From Siphonodentalium dalli (taxonomy: Eukaryota; Mollusca; Scaphopoda; Gadilida; Siphonodentaliidae): DNA of 64,000 bases. The DNA lies in NCBI GenBank assembly GCA_032622095.1, contig CP136069.1, positions 85,460,958 to 85,524,957 on the forward strand, written 5' to 3'. Below, piece after piece: positions 18,993 to 29,012 of the stretch. Within the stretch, counting starts at the first letter, position 1. Every line of letters begins with the position of its first letter. The position numbers were made by a program, and so were the translations under genes. Under the pieces are notes generated by a model. The model worked only from the letters and a program-made list of their open reading frames with translations. It was not told the origin of the DNA and searched no databases.

Positions 18993-21472
18993 ATGGCGGA
19001 TAATATTGCACCAGCAACAACTGAGTCATACGAGAAAAAGTTTGGTCACTTTACACTCAAGATCACTTTGTTTCGAGGAAAACCCTATTTGCACATATTT
19101 AACAATGATCCTGACCTTGTTCAGGAAGAGGAGGCTTATATTTCTTTGAACTTAAAGGAAGCTGAAAAGCTGGAAAGGCAGAGAAGTGATTTGGAAAAAA
19201 ACATGACAAAGGTGAATATCATGCCAATCACCAGTGTCTATAGGGCATTGGTGAACAGCGCCAGAGCATTTAAAGTTGTCAAAATATACAATGACAAAGG
19301 AAAAGTGAAAGTAAATCTGCAGCAGGAGGTGACAAAACCCGGGGAAACACCGCGATATGGGAAAGTGCCGTTCGACAAGGACTCGTTCCTAGTATTCCAG
19401 CGGATTCCATTTCTAATGAAAATGAAATCGATGATTCCATCAGAACAGGAAACTATTAAAAACGTAAGTAGACAATATTTTTTTTTTTTGCAACACTATA
19501 GTCGAAGCATATTTCCTAAACAGTAGAGAAAATTATATTGCTGTGAAATCTCAAGTGTTAATTTATAGTGAATATTTAAAATTTGGCATATACCAGACCC
19601 AATTAATTTGTTTTTAACTCAAGATCGATAGTATGTTAGTCTGTTAGGCTGCTGTCTTAACCTTGTTGATCTCCTGAGTTTGGGCTGTTGATTTACTGCT
19701 GGATGAATTAGTCTATATAGAAAGTCAACAGCGCGTATAAACCACTGATAGTTTTGAATAAATATCCTGAATCTTCTCAACGCAGCGATAAATAGACACA
19801 GAACAATGCCTGCAAATAAGTGAAAAAATAAATTAGGTCTGGTATATGATGGAAATTGACAATAGCAAACAGGTTCAGTTCACAGGTATATTCAGGCTGA
19901 ATATTAATCATTTTTTATTGTTGATCCGACTCTATTGGTTGGAACTTGAAACATGGTCACACTTTCATCGTCCAACATTTTTGTTACATTGTATCGATTC
20001 CGTTTCCTCTTGATGCACCATATCAATAGGACGATTACAGCAGCACACACTGCTATGATAGCACATATCAAGATTATCCACGTTCCTGAAGATTAAATAT
20101 TGAGAGTTAGCTTGCACGAAAAAGAAATAAGATTACAACAGCTGTGTATAATTGGCAAATTTAGATACTTTTAATATAGTTATAATTTAGAATATGCCAA
20201 TATCATAAACATCTACTTTGATTACATACCTTGAAGAATATACTTTTCAACAAATGAAAAGCCAGGGCACAAAATAAATATAAAAACAAACAAAAACTGA
20301 CATTTCCTTATGCAGTAATGCCCTAATTAATCACCTGCATAGCCACATCAGAATTATAGTTGACATTTTAAGGATTTAGTGGAAAAAATGGATGGTTGCC
20401 ATTCTCTTGTGAGCTTTCTGATAAATGTCAACAAACCATATTTCCGACTAAATCCTGAAAACGCTAACCGTAGTTCTGCTGTGGTTATGGAGTTGATTAA
20501 TTAGGACATTACTGTACATGAACAAGTGATATAGTAGTTCATATAAATGTACCTTGAAGAGCATTTGCAGCATCTGGCATAAAGGCATCAGTTGAGTTTG
20601 GGTTACTGATAAAGCTGGTGTCTGGTATTGATGACCTTGGTTTGTGTGTGGTTGTACGCTTTGTGTCACTATATGTCTTGACAGTTGACATCATATTATA
20701 ATCTGGGCCAGTTTCCACTGCTGACAGTTGCTACAAAATAATAGCATAAATAATAATATGAATAGTAAATTAAAAGTATATAAATTTATTTGCAGGAAAT
20801 GAAAGCAGTATCAAAACAGTTGAGAGAAGGGGCAATTGATATTTTAGAATTGGAGAGCACCAACTTAAAAGTATCCCACAAAAGGAAAAAGATGACACTA
20901 GAGGCAGGATGTCCAAAAAAAGCAAAGAGAGATACAGCAGAAGCAGGAAGCTCAAAAGATGTCATGAACTTTGACTGCTTCATTGTTGATGAGGCTGCGG
21001 TTGACCAGTAAGTATACATTTTTTTTTTAAAGTAAAAACATTTTTGATAAATCAATTAGTAATTAACCCACAAAAAAACAAAAAAAACAAAAACAAAAAC
21101 AAAACAGATTCATAATTATTGGTAAGACTCATATTTAATATTAGCACCCCATATGGGGGAAACAGGGCATGGTGTATTGACCATGGTAAACACACTATTA
21201 TTTAAATAACTTATATTTTGTTGAAGTTTGTAATTGCTGTTTTTTATTTATTAATACTTTGTGTTGCTTCGATGTTTTATTTATTATATGATGGAATGCA
21301 GCAGGTGTATGAAACAAACAATACATGTGCTTAGTGACACACACACGCCTCTGTTGATATTTACAATAAATACAATTTGCAATTTGTTTGAACATTCAGT
21401 GAGATATACGAGGACAGTGATGAACCAACCGACAATGGTGACACAACAGAGTTCAGTGAAGAGACTGAATAG
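18993..21472 (+). CDS. Three-exon gene: nuclear protein with two PC4-like modules (251 aa)
   Basis: Exons are 18993-19463, 20796-21007 and 21400-21472. The joins AAC|GTAAGT...TTTGCAG|GAA (phase 0) and CCA|GTAAGT...ATTCAG|TGA (phase 2) keep one frame to TAG at 21470. Exon 1 has two similar beta-meander-plus-helix modules, residues about 18-75 (FTLKITLFRGKPYLHIF, then AYISLNLKEAEKL) and 92-147 (FKVVKIYNDKGKVKVNLQ, then VPFDKDSFLVFQRIP), resembling PC4 single-stranded-DNA-binding folds. Exon 2 adds nuclear-localisation-like KRKK and PKKAKR; exon 3 is acidic. It could serve replication by the protein-primed polymerase or transcription; that is inference. Its introns contain exons 2-3 of the opposite-strand membrane protein gene (intron 1). 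Confidence 0.75.
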
Positions 21473-22040
21473 GACAGATTTTAAAGGTAATGCAGTATAT
21501 CATTTTCCCAGACAATAACTTGTTTCATTTTTGTCAGCAGGTCTGGGTGAAACAGCAATTTAATCGTTCAGTCTATAAGGCCATTTGCACTACAATTATC
21601 TTTTTCACAATCTACACAACATGGTCTTAAAGTTTTATCTTAAATATGGCACAATATTATTTGCGATGCAGGTGGAAACTTACCGAACAATAATCAGTAT
21701 TGCCGTCAACAACGACATTCAAATCGCAAACAGGGCATATTGGTGTGCTGGCATCGTCGATCGCCAGGGTGATAACAGACTCAAGAAATTTACAATCTTG
21801 AATGTCTAGTTTGTTCAGACCGATGAGTCTCAATTTGGTGATACTCCATTCGATGTTGCTGGTCACTACAACAGATTTGCCTGTTGCAAAACACACTATC
21901 TCGGTTGCGCCTGCGTCTGTGGTTCTGTGGCAGCTGGTCGAGTCGATGAGCTCGTTGAGCGTTATGGCTCCAACAGCCGCAATTGTCATAAAAAATGACA
22001 GCATGAAGAACATTTTGTTAGTTATTGAACGCTTCAGCAT
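19904..22040 (-). CDS. Three-exon gene: type I membrane protein of the Polinton (238 aa)
   Basis: Exons run 22040-21684, 20730-20553, 20085-19904. Junctions are TCG|GTAAGT...TTTGTAG|CAA (phase 0) and CAAG|GTACAT...CTTCAG|GAA (phase 1). Exon 1 encodes a signal peptide (1-25, cleavage after VGA) and a head with six cysteines (37, 50, 83, 102, 105, 118) plus a leucine-rich KLRLIGLNKLDIQDCKFL stretch. Exon 2 encodes a Ser/Thr/Pro-rich stalk with one N-glycosylation sequon (NST). Exon 3 encodes a 21-residue transmembrane helix (181-201), a stop-transfer IKRKRNR and a 37-residue tail. AATAAA (19919-19914, minus) overlaps the last codons. One module per exon suggests a receptor- or ligand-like surface protein, possibly host-derived. 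It is not a herpesvirus-type or retroviral fusogen that I can recognise. Confidence 0.78.
20311..20516. mobile_element. MITE of the CAGTAATGCCC family in an intron
   Basis: Starts TGCAGTAATGCCCTAATTAA and ends with TTAGGACATTACTGTA, with GGATTTAGT and ACTAAATCC repeats inside. The element lies within intron 2 of the membrane protein gene and intron 1 of the PC4-like gene. It belongs to the same family as copies at 22888, 35192 and 49903-50384. Confidence 0.8.
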
Positions 22041-22060
22041 CAAAAAAATAAACAAAACCT

Positions 22061-22100
22061 GATCACGTGTGTTTATAATGTTGTTGATCTCACGTGACTG
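22061..22100 (-). promoter_or_regulatory. TATA box between two CACGTG E-boxes, promoter of the membrane protein gene
   Basis: On the minus strand CATTATAAAC (22080-22071) lies about 35 bp before the ATG at 22040, with CACGTG at 22091-22096 and 22064-22069 on either side. E-boxes of this type bind USF/MITF/Myc-class factors. The start of transcription would be only a few bases ahead of the ATG. Confidence 0.45.
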
Positions 22101-22629
22101 AAACCCCGCGAAAAAAAAAATCGATTTCAACCTCGTCGCCAAAGTTAAAGTTTAGTATATTGTGCGATTGCCGTTGTTTGTCAATATTACGTGGCTGGTA
22201 AATATACTTAAAGACAAATATTGGAATAAATAGTGGAAATAGGGCTGAAATATAAGAGGAATGGTGTCAATAAATTTGTGATATATATTAGAGAGTTCTA
22301 TACGCCAGCATTGCTAAATAAACTAGTTCTCTATTTGTATTCTATTTTTAGCTTGACTGGTACTGCGACTGTGGACACGTGAAGCTCACCCAGCGTCTTC
22401 TCCATAAAAGCTTACACAGCGTCATAAGAGCGGGGGGGGAAAACGTCACGATAAAAACGTAGAAGAACAACAACAGATTGTTGTTAATATTAGATATAAT
22501 AAACTGATCAAACAACTATATTTTGTCTTAGTGATTTATAGATAATATACTGCATGGAAATAGATCAAATTTATAGATATATTGTTTGTTTGTTTTTGTT
22601 TTGTTTTTGTTTTTAAATATTTAGAATAT

Positions 22630-22887
22630 ATGGGTTTAGTAATTTTGCATTATTTTATTGATAGCTTAGATAATGCATTGGTAATTAAAAAACAATTCTC
22701 TGAAAATAAAACAATAGTTAAAAAAAAAAAAAAATCTGCATGCAAAATTTTCGCTGGTGACTACTTTTTTGAATTTTTGATTGATAATATTAATCAAAAC
22801 AAACAAAAACAAACAAACAATATATATGATCAAGTATGCTCATTTATAGAAGATAAAAGTATACAAAACAACCTGGGTGTTATATAA
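22630..22887 (+). CDS. Hypothetical small protein (85 codons)
   Basis: ATG 22630 opens a frame ending TAA 22887. The predicted protein is lysine- and asparagine-rich, with a poly-Lys stretch encoded by an A-run near 22721, and an ordered-looking part KIFAGDYFFEFLIDNI. No family is recognised. The high AT content makes a chance frame possible. No promoter or partner is apparent. Confidence 0.2.
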   Translation: MGLVILHYFIDSLDNALVIKKQFSENKTIVKKKKKSACKIFAGDYFFEFLIDNINQNKQKQTNNIYDQVCSFIEDKSIQNNLGVI

Positions 22888-23098
22888 TACCGTAAAACCC
22901 AAAGTAATTGCCCACTTAACAACAACAGAACCATAGGTAGTTTTTCAGGATTTAGTCCGAAATATGATTTGTTGCCATCCATATGAAAACCGAGAGCTTT
23001 CCGATGAATGGCAACAAGCCATATTTTCGACTAAAACCTGAAAAATTACCAATAATTCTGATGTGGTTAAGCGTACAATTACTTTGGGGATTACTGTA
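22888..23098. mobile_element. MITE of the CAGTAATGCCC family, diverged
   Basis: Begins TACCGTAAAACCCAAAGTAA and ends ACTTTGGGGATTACTGTA, with mirrored CAGGATTTAGTCCGAAATAT and TTTTCGACTAAAACCTG blocks. Length and internal sequence match the copy at 20311. Confidence 0.75.
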
Positions 23099-23555
23099 GG
23101 AGCTTAGAATGCAGCTATTGGAAAATGATGAGTCCCACTATATACACATATGATAGATGCTCAAAACTGCATTTCAGAGTTTAGCGTACTCTGAGTGGCT
23201 TTGCCTCCATTCCCTTGATTGTCCAGTTATAACGCACATGGTATGCCCTTCATATATTGTAGAACTCGCGCCCACCCAACTGAGCTGTCGGAAGTGTCGT
23301 TGACTGCCATTAACCAGCCTATACTAAAATGTTGATATACATTTAAAACTGTTAAGATAAAGTTGAGTTCTATGCCAAGATCATTCTAAATCTCACCTCG
23401 TTTGAACCGTTTACGTTTCGGCATTGACTGGAGACCTTCCCGTTCTACGTATGCCTTTACTGCATACCTGCCCATTCGTTGGCTGGAAGTGTTGCCATAT
23501 TCGGCCGGAAGTGGGTGGATATCCCGATGGTGCTTTCGTACGTTGCCGATATACA

Positions 23556-24067
23556 TAAACACAACAGTTCAGAGTAAACAGAGTAGCTCTGCATAGAGTT
23601 TGGCGGGTGACCGGCTTTCCCAAATCTCACGACAGACACTGTTCGCTGAACGAGTCCACCTCAAACGAATCGTTAACGGTTCGTTCGGTTTTGACTCTAG
23701 ACCTGTCCGACCGGAAGTGCTGTCATAATCGACCGGAAGTGGGCGGGTTCGCTGAACGAGTCCACCTCGATCGAATCGTTTACGATTCGGCTTTGACTGT
23801 AGACCTGCCCGTTCGCCCCCCCCCCCCCCCCCCCCGGAAGTGTTCACATAAACGACGGAAGCGGGTGGATGTGTCGGTGATACTGCCCTACGTTACCGGC
23901 ATACCGGAAGTGACGTGTTGGAGTCGACCGGAAGTCGAGTGTGCAATCGCTCCATACGTATACTACTTATGTGTGTATAAGCGAAGCAATTTTTTAAAGT
24001 GGTGAACTTGGTTTAAATTAATATGTTTTAATTTATAGTTTACTCGTTTTAACGACACGGCTCTGTG
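23556..24067 (-). repeat. Right Polinton terminal inverted repeat
   Basis: Reverse complement of 4703-5220. It carries an extra partial duplication (about 23700-23770) and a poly-C run at about 23817-23835 where the left arm has GGTCGGACGA. CCGGAAGT occurs repeatedly (23711, 23735, 23837, 23903, 23925 regions). Related but diverged copies continue inward to about 23400. Confidence 0.9.
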
Positions 24068-24073
24068 CGACCT
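24068..24073 (+). repeat. Right copy of the Polinton target-site duplication, CGACCT
   Basis: CGACCT matches 4697-4702. The sequence that follows (GCTGAGAATGTTCCGAGAAA) is homologous to the intact unit at about 4529-4555, so the flanks rejoin across the insertion. Confidence 0.65.
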
Positions 24074-24668
24074 GCTGAGAATGTTCCGAGAAAACTTGTT
24101 CTCTTCTCAGAACGCACTTCGGTTTCAATACATAGTATATATTACTATCTATTTATTTATCTATGCTAATAAAAGGAACGTTTGTACAATTGACCCGGGG
24201 AGTGTCATGGGATATGTGCCGTTGACATATGTCTTAAAAGGGCAATACTAATTAATTTAACAAAACAATTAATCATATACCCAACACGGTTGGACCCTGG
24301 TCGCTGGAAATGGGTATGCATATATAGGTTAATTGACCTGGGTAGTACCATTTTATATGTGTCATTCAGATTGACCCTACAAATGGTAACTTGGTTTAAA
24401 CAATATTTATTTCTACCCTCAATTAATACATGTATACATGAAACAAGACATTGAATATTATGACAGATTAGAATAGAAGAGGGTGAAGATGATCTAACAA
24501 CAAGCGGGTCACGGCTTATCTGAAGTTATCTCATCAGAGAAGAAAAGCATGCAGAATAGTATGTAGAAGGAGCAAGTGGGAACTTAAAATTATATTATAA
24601 TATATGAGCAATACATAGCATTCATTATCAGCTTAGACGCGTACGTATGAAAATTGGTAAACCTGATC

Positions 24669-25551
24669 AGTGGAATATCACGGAATAGGCGCATATGAAA
24701 TCACATGACATAAAGAGACTAATAAATTTATATTAACAAAGATGATCAACGAAGAGCGTTTATCAGCTCAGAAGATATGTGGGGGAAATTGGCGCACATA
24801 GGTCATTTTTTTTTTTTTTTTTTTTTTTTTAATTTTTTTTTTTATATATCTTTATTTACATATTAACTTCAAGATACAAAAACAAATAGCAATGCGTTCA
24901 CAAAGTATATTGACACATGTGTTAACATGATAATATCAATCAGAACTATAAATCAGAAATATAAAGATGGGGTTGGGTGGGTGGTGGGGGGGGGGGGGGG
25001 GGGGTGCTCATTTGTTTTCACAATAGATTCGTATATGTGGTATGCTCTTTTAACAGTTAACTTAGTGGACTATTCTCATGCGTTGCCTCTAATGACATGA
25101 AGTAAAATAAATCAAGAAGTAACTTGAAGTAAAATACGGTTAGTTTGATAGATAAATATATAGATTAATAATTCGTATCACTGTATCATGTTCATTTTGT
25201 ATGCAAACAAAAATCTAGCGGGAGACATTGGCTCATTCGTACACTATTCATATGATTACTACATTTCGTTGACTGCTATCATAACTGGATACCACTCATG
25301 GTCGAATTCGTGGATATGATCGTTGTTAAGAGCTATAATCCGTTCAATTCTATATCTATTCTTAATTTCCAAAATAAGTGAATTTAAAGACATGACATCC
25401 GGGTTGAACTTTGTGGAATATCCCGGAATAGGCGCATATGAAATCACATGACATAAAGAGACTAATAAATTTATATTAACAAAGATGATCACCGAAGAGC
25501 GTTTATCAGCTCAGAAGATATGTGGGGGAAATTGGCGCACATAGGTCATTT
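24669..25551 (-). mobile_element. 5'-truncated retrotransposon insertion flanked by ~140-bp direct repeats
   Basis: Direct repeats 24669-24810 and 25410-25551 are nearly identical, starting GTGGAATATC and ending GGCGCACATAGGTCATT. Between them is ~600 bp that begins with a long T run (24806-24830), i.e. a poly-A tail on the minus strand. The insert contains a minus-strand open frame (stop at 25259; region SLNSLILEIKNRYRIE, then YPVMIAVNEM) that looks like the C-terminal tail of a LINE protein. The repeats would be an unusually long target-site duplication. A run of 17-20 G lies near 24987-25004. Confidence 0.65.
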
Positions 25552-27481
25552 GGCACCGGCCACCGGGTGTGTGTTCTGGGATAGGTATACCGTTGGCCTC
25601 GGGTTACTTCAAGCGGCACTAATAATTAGCAATAAAGAACGTTTATAATCAACTTAAAAGATAGAGGTAGCTTTATCCAGACAGTGTCATGCAATAGGTG
25701 ATGTTTACCTCGGGTGACTGATAATTAATTTAAATGACACGAAGGGAACTCATAATATACTCAGTATGTATGCATAAAATAGAAATAGCAATGTTTCCAG
25801 AATACATCCATATGATCCATACATATATATATGTACCACCTTCGTTGTGTGGGGAAATTATATGACGGCTAGGTTCTAAGTCATTATGCCTTGCATTATG
25901 CCTTAAGTTGACAAACGATGGGACTTTGTCGTCCAGTCTTCCATTCTGCCTTGTCACTGTCATTCGGGGAGGGGGGCTATAGATGATGCATTTTATCGGG
26001 AACTACAACTCCCCGTACACGCATACAAGGACATGTATACGGGCATAAAGCTATAATAATAAATATGAAATCATGTTTTTAAATAATTTATTAAACGTTG
26101 AGTATATATGGTACACCGATATTGGTCTAGGCTGTTATATTCTATTGCTTTTGTTACCTTTATCTTGGCATTAATATTGTAAACTGCCACGACGCAGATT
26201 ACTCTGGACAGTGATGTTTCCCCTAAATGAGTCCAAGATTGGGATAACTCTACTGTATGACCTTGCATACGAGCATACCAATACCCATATATTATGGGTG
26301 TCACAATAAGCTTCAAAAGTGAATTGGCTGGATTATTTCCAATATCTGCAATAATGTGCCCACTGTACATTGGTATATTATACACCGTACTCCCATGGGC
26401 TTATAATCAGATAGCATCCGTTCCATTTATTGTATTTCGAAAAAATAAAAATAATTTCCACATCCGGCATGCACCTTATCTTTGCCCACCGTTACCGGAA
26501 ACATTGCTATAGTTTTATGTTAGACCTTACCCTGGCAACGCCGGGTATACCCCAGCTAGAATACACACAATAAAAAACGGGTCTTCATTGTGACAGGTCT
26601 GGCAAAATGACTGCTCACAATTTTCCAGTACATAACAAACAGTCTGTTAACATTCTCGAAGAAGTGTTGCTCTCAATTGACCAGTCATTATTAAGCTTTT
26701 GCCTTCGTCTGGTTCACAACAAATGATCAACAACAATATCCATTATCCATTCAGTATAATAGCATGTATATGTACATATATTAGTGCCATAGTATAACAT
26801 CACCACCTCCAATCTTCTTGCATGGTTAACATTATTGAAGAAGTGTTACACTCAATTGCATAGTCATTATTTTAGCTTCATTAAAGATACGTGCGGATTT
26901 GGCGGGGGTATGCTGTTAAAATATTCAGCTCCGTCAAAAACCGCCACAAACTGAAAGAATAGAAAATATAGACAGACTTTGTTCGTATACCAATCAGAAA
27001 TATGGCATAAACAGTATGATATTGTTAAATGTTTTTCTTTTGTTATGTAAACAAAAGCAAAAATCGTTACGATTCGTGGCCTTTGTTTAGATCCGGATAT
27101 AGTAAACATAAAGAGCGTTATTTGTTACTGTTGTCCTGATATGGAAATATTAAAGAGCGTTTATATCAGTTGTGTGTGATTAACCAATAGAATTGCGCTG
27201 TATTGTGTACAGAAGCAAAACTTCTGTAACACGAGACTGATCTTGTTTACGTACACCATCGTATACGTCTGGGCGACAATATACTATTTACGCGCTGATT
27301 ATGTTTGGCATATGAACAAAACTATATATATTTTAATATTCATTCTGTTGATGGCCATTTGAACAAATATGAATATTTCTACAACGAACGCCGCCCTTGC
27401 ATTTAAGCTTGTTTCTGGTTCACAACAAATGATCAACGGCAATAGCTAGTCACTATAGTAGTATACATGTATATATTTGTT
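25552..27481. other. Non-coding host sequence with a small tandem duplication
   Basis: No supportable gene. GTTAACATTCTCGAAGAAGT (26646) and GTTAACATTATTGAAGAAGT (26827) head two copies of a ~55-bp block. TTCACAACAAATGATCAAC recurs at about 26710 and 27419. Open frames here are short and unrecognised. Confidence 0.4.
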
Positions 27482-28084
27482 TCATAATATAGCACACCAC
27501 GATCCTGTATCTTTTCGGGCGGCCGGCTCTGATCTGATTTTAATGTTATGCACGGAGAGTCTATCAAAGCTGTCAGTCCTTGTAGGTCTGGTCTGATGGT
27601 GATATGCCGGGGAATATGGCGGATTGTATGTAGACCCCAATGTGCTGGGTACAACACCGCCTCTATTCAATCTTATATCAGAAAGATGTGATTTATTCGA
27701 GGCGGAAGATGATCGTCGTTTTGCTTCACGGTACCATTTTCCTTCCACGTATCCACGGACCTGCACAGTTTTCCCGTCGCATTGCGTTGTCAATTTAGCG
27801 GGATTCATTCGTGTTGTTTGTACACCTGGGATTTGCCTGCATCTACCCAATATCTCGGCCTGTTGGAAGATCCACAACCTCCGGTTATCAGCGGTGTACC
27901 AGTGATTGTTGTGGAGAATAACAGAAATGGTTGGAATAATGTTAACTGATATTCTCGATTCCATCAAATCGTCTAATGTCCTGCCTATGTTAACACCACT
28001 GTGATTACTTTTAGAATCAAAATAACACGAGATAGAATCCTGACTAAATCTAATGTCCGACGGTTTGAAGTTATACACCGCCAT
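27482..28084 (-). CDS. ParB/sulfiredoxin-like domain protein with C-terminal CaaX box (200 aa)
   Basis: Intact single-exon frame from ATG 28084 (GTGACATGG context). Residues about 10-95 show DIRFSQDSISCYFD, TLDDLMESR, IIPTISVILHNNHWYTADNR and RRLWIFQQAEILGRC. This arrangement, a substrate strand then W-Y-T-x-D-N-R-R-L, is a eukaryotic family that resembles the ParB/sulfiredoxin fold; its biochemical role is not established. The middle is basic and Ser-rich (REAKRRSSSASNKSH). The protein ends in CAIL, a CaaX motif whose final Leu would favour geranylgeranylation and membrane anchoring. The intact frame suggests a functional host gene. No intron or clear promoter was identified. Confidence 0.72.
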   Translation of the reverse strand: MAVYNFKPSDIRFSQDSISCYFDSKSNHSGVNIGRTLDDLMESRISVNIIPTISVILHNNHWYTADNRRLWIFQQAEILGRCRQIPGVQTTRMNPAKLTTQCDGKTVQVRGYVEGKWYREAKRRSSSASNKSHLSDIRLNRGGVVPSTLGSTYNPPYSPAYHHQTRPTRTDSFDRLSVHNIKIRSEPAARKDTGSWCAIL

Positions 28085-28943
28085 GTCACTATATATAATT
28101 CCCTGGTGTGTGTTATTTAGAATAAAACTCTATCCGTGGTGCAATTGGCGACCGAACCGTTATCTGTTTTATACAGTGTGTGTGTCTCTCTGTCGGCGTA
28201 TTTGATCATAAATCGCAATAAACTTATTAGTGTTCTTTGTATTTCAGTTTCACTCTTAAAGAAATAACAACTATAGGCTTCAGCAAACACAAAAAACGAT
28301 ATAGCTATATATATAAGCTAGCACTAGTATAAACCGAATCCATGAAAATCAGAATGTGGAATGAACAGAATACATGACGTGTGTGTGTGTGGTAAAACCC
28401 AAAGTCATCGTGGTCAATGTGTGTGTTGGTATAATATACATATTGAATATACACGTCATCGATGAGAATTTCCAGGAAATTCTTAATTCCCAAGAAAATG
28501 AAAGCGAAAGGAGAAATTCCCGGGGTGTATGCAGTGATGCCATCCAAGAGAAGATACTCTAAATTGTATCGCAATGCGATTTCACAACGATCTATAACTC
28601 TATTATATCGGCTGTATTTATTAGGTAAGAATGAACTAAATGATTCACATGGGACTCAATATTAACGTCTGGCCACACCCACGCTAAATGCGCGAGTTCC
28701 GACGTGCACGATGCATGCATAAGTTCGTGAAGACCAACCCCGGAAACAACGGTCAATATCCCATCAAATGATTCATACCATCAAGGAAGAGGATATGTAA
28801 CATAAATACTCGAATGGCGTCCAAAAACTTAACCCTGAACCAATATAGGTATTTTGACAGGAGCATTGCTTGAGCATATAGCGACCGTACGGTTAACCAT
28901 TTGAGTGCCAGGTCCGATTTGTGTATCAACCCATATACCCTGT

Positions 28944-29012
28944 GCCAATGCATTCTCTTATATATGCGAGTCGACCATAGGTCGCCTCGCATATATAAGA
29001 GAATGCATTGGC
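28944..29012. repeat. 69-bp near-perfect palindrome, ATGCATTCTCTTATATATGC family
   Basis: GCCAATGCATTCTCTTATAT and ATGCGAG are mirrored around GTCGACC/GGTCGCC to give a hairpin with ~33-bp arms, followed by long T runs (29018-29065). A second copy, in opposite orientation, is at 30101-30169. Confidence 0.85.

Larger units (their letters stand above)
4703..24067 (+). mobile_element. Polinton/Maverick (adintovirus-like) element, endogenous and degraded
   Basis: The element has ~515-bp terminal inverted repeats and a 6-bp target duplication. It carries the diagnostic gene set: retroviral-type integrase with chromodomain, single jelly-roll penton, double jelly-roll major capsid, A32/FtsK-like packaging ATPase and protein-primed PolB. 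These genes read left to right between 5.4 and 15.0 kb. The right third has two interdigitated spliced genes. Integrase, core-like protein and polymerase are each broken, so this copy is not autonomous as assembled. Later MITE-like insertions sit at about 15.2, 18.3, 20.3 and 22.9 kb. No adenain-like protease was found. Confidence 0.93.

Noticed and set aside
23402-24005. Overlapping frames of 60-132 codons
   Set aside because: They overlie the right Polinton inverted repeat and its poly-C run and have no counterpart in the left arm.
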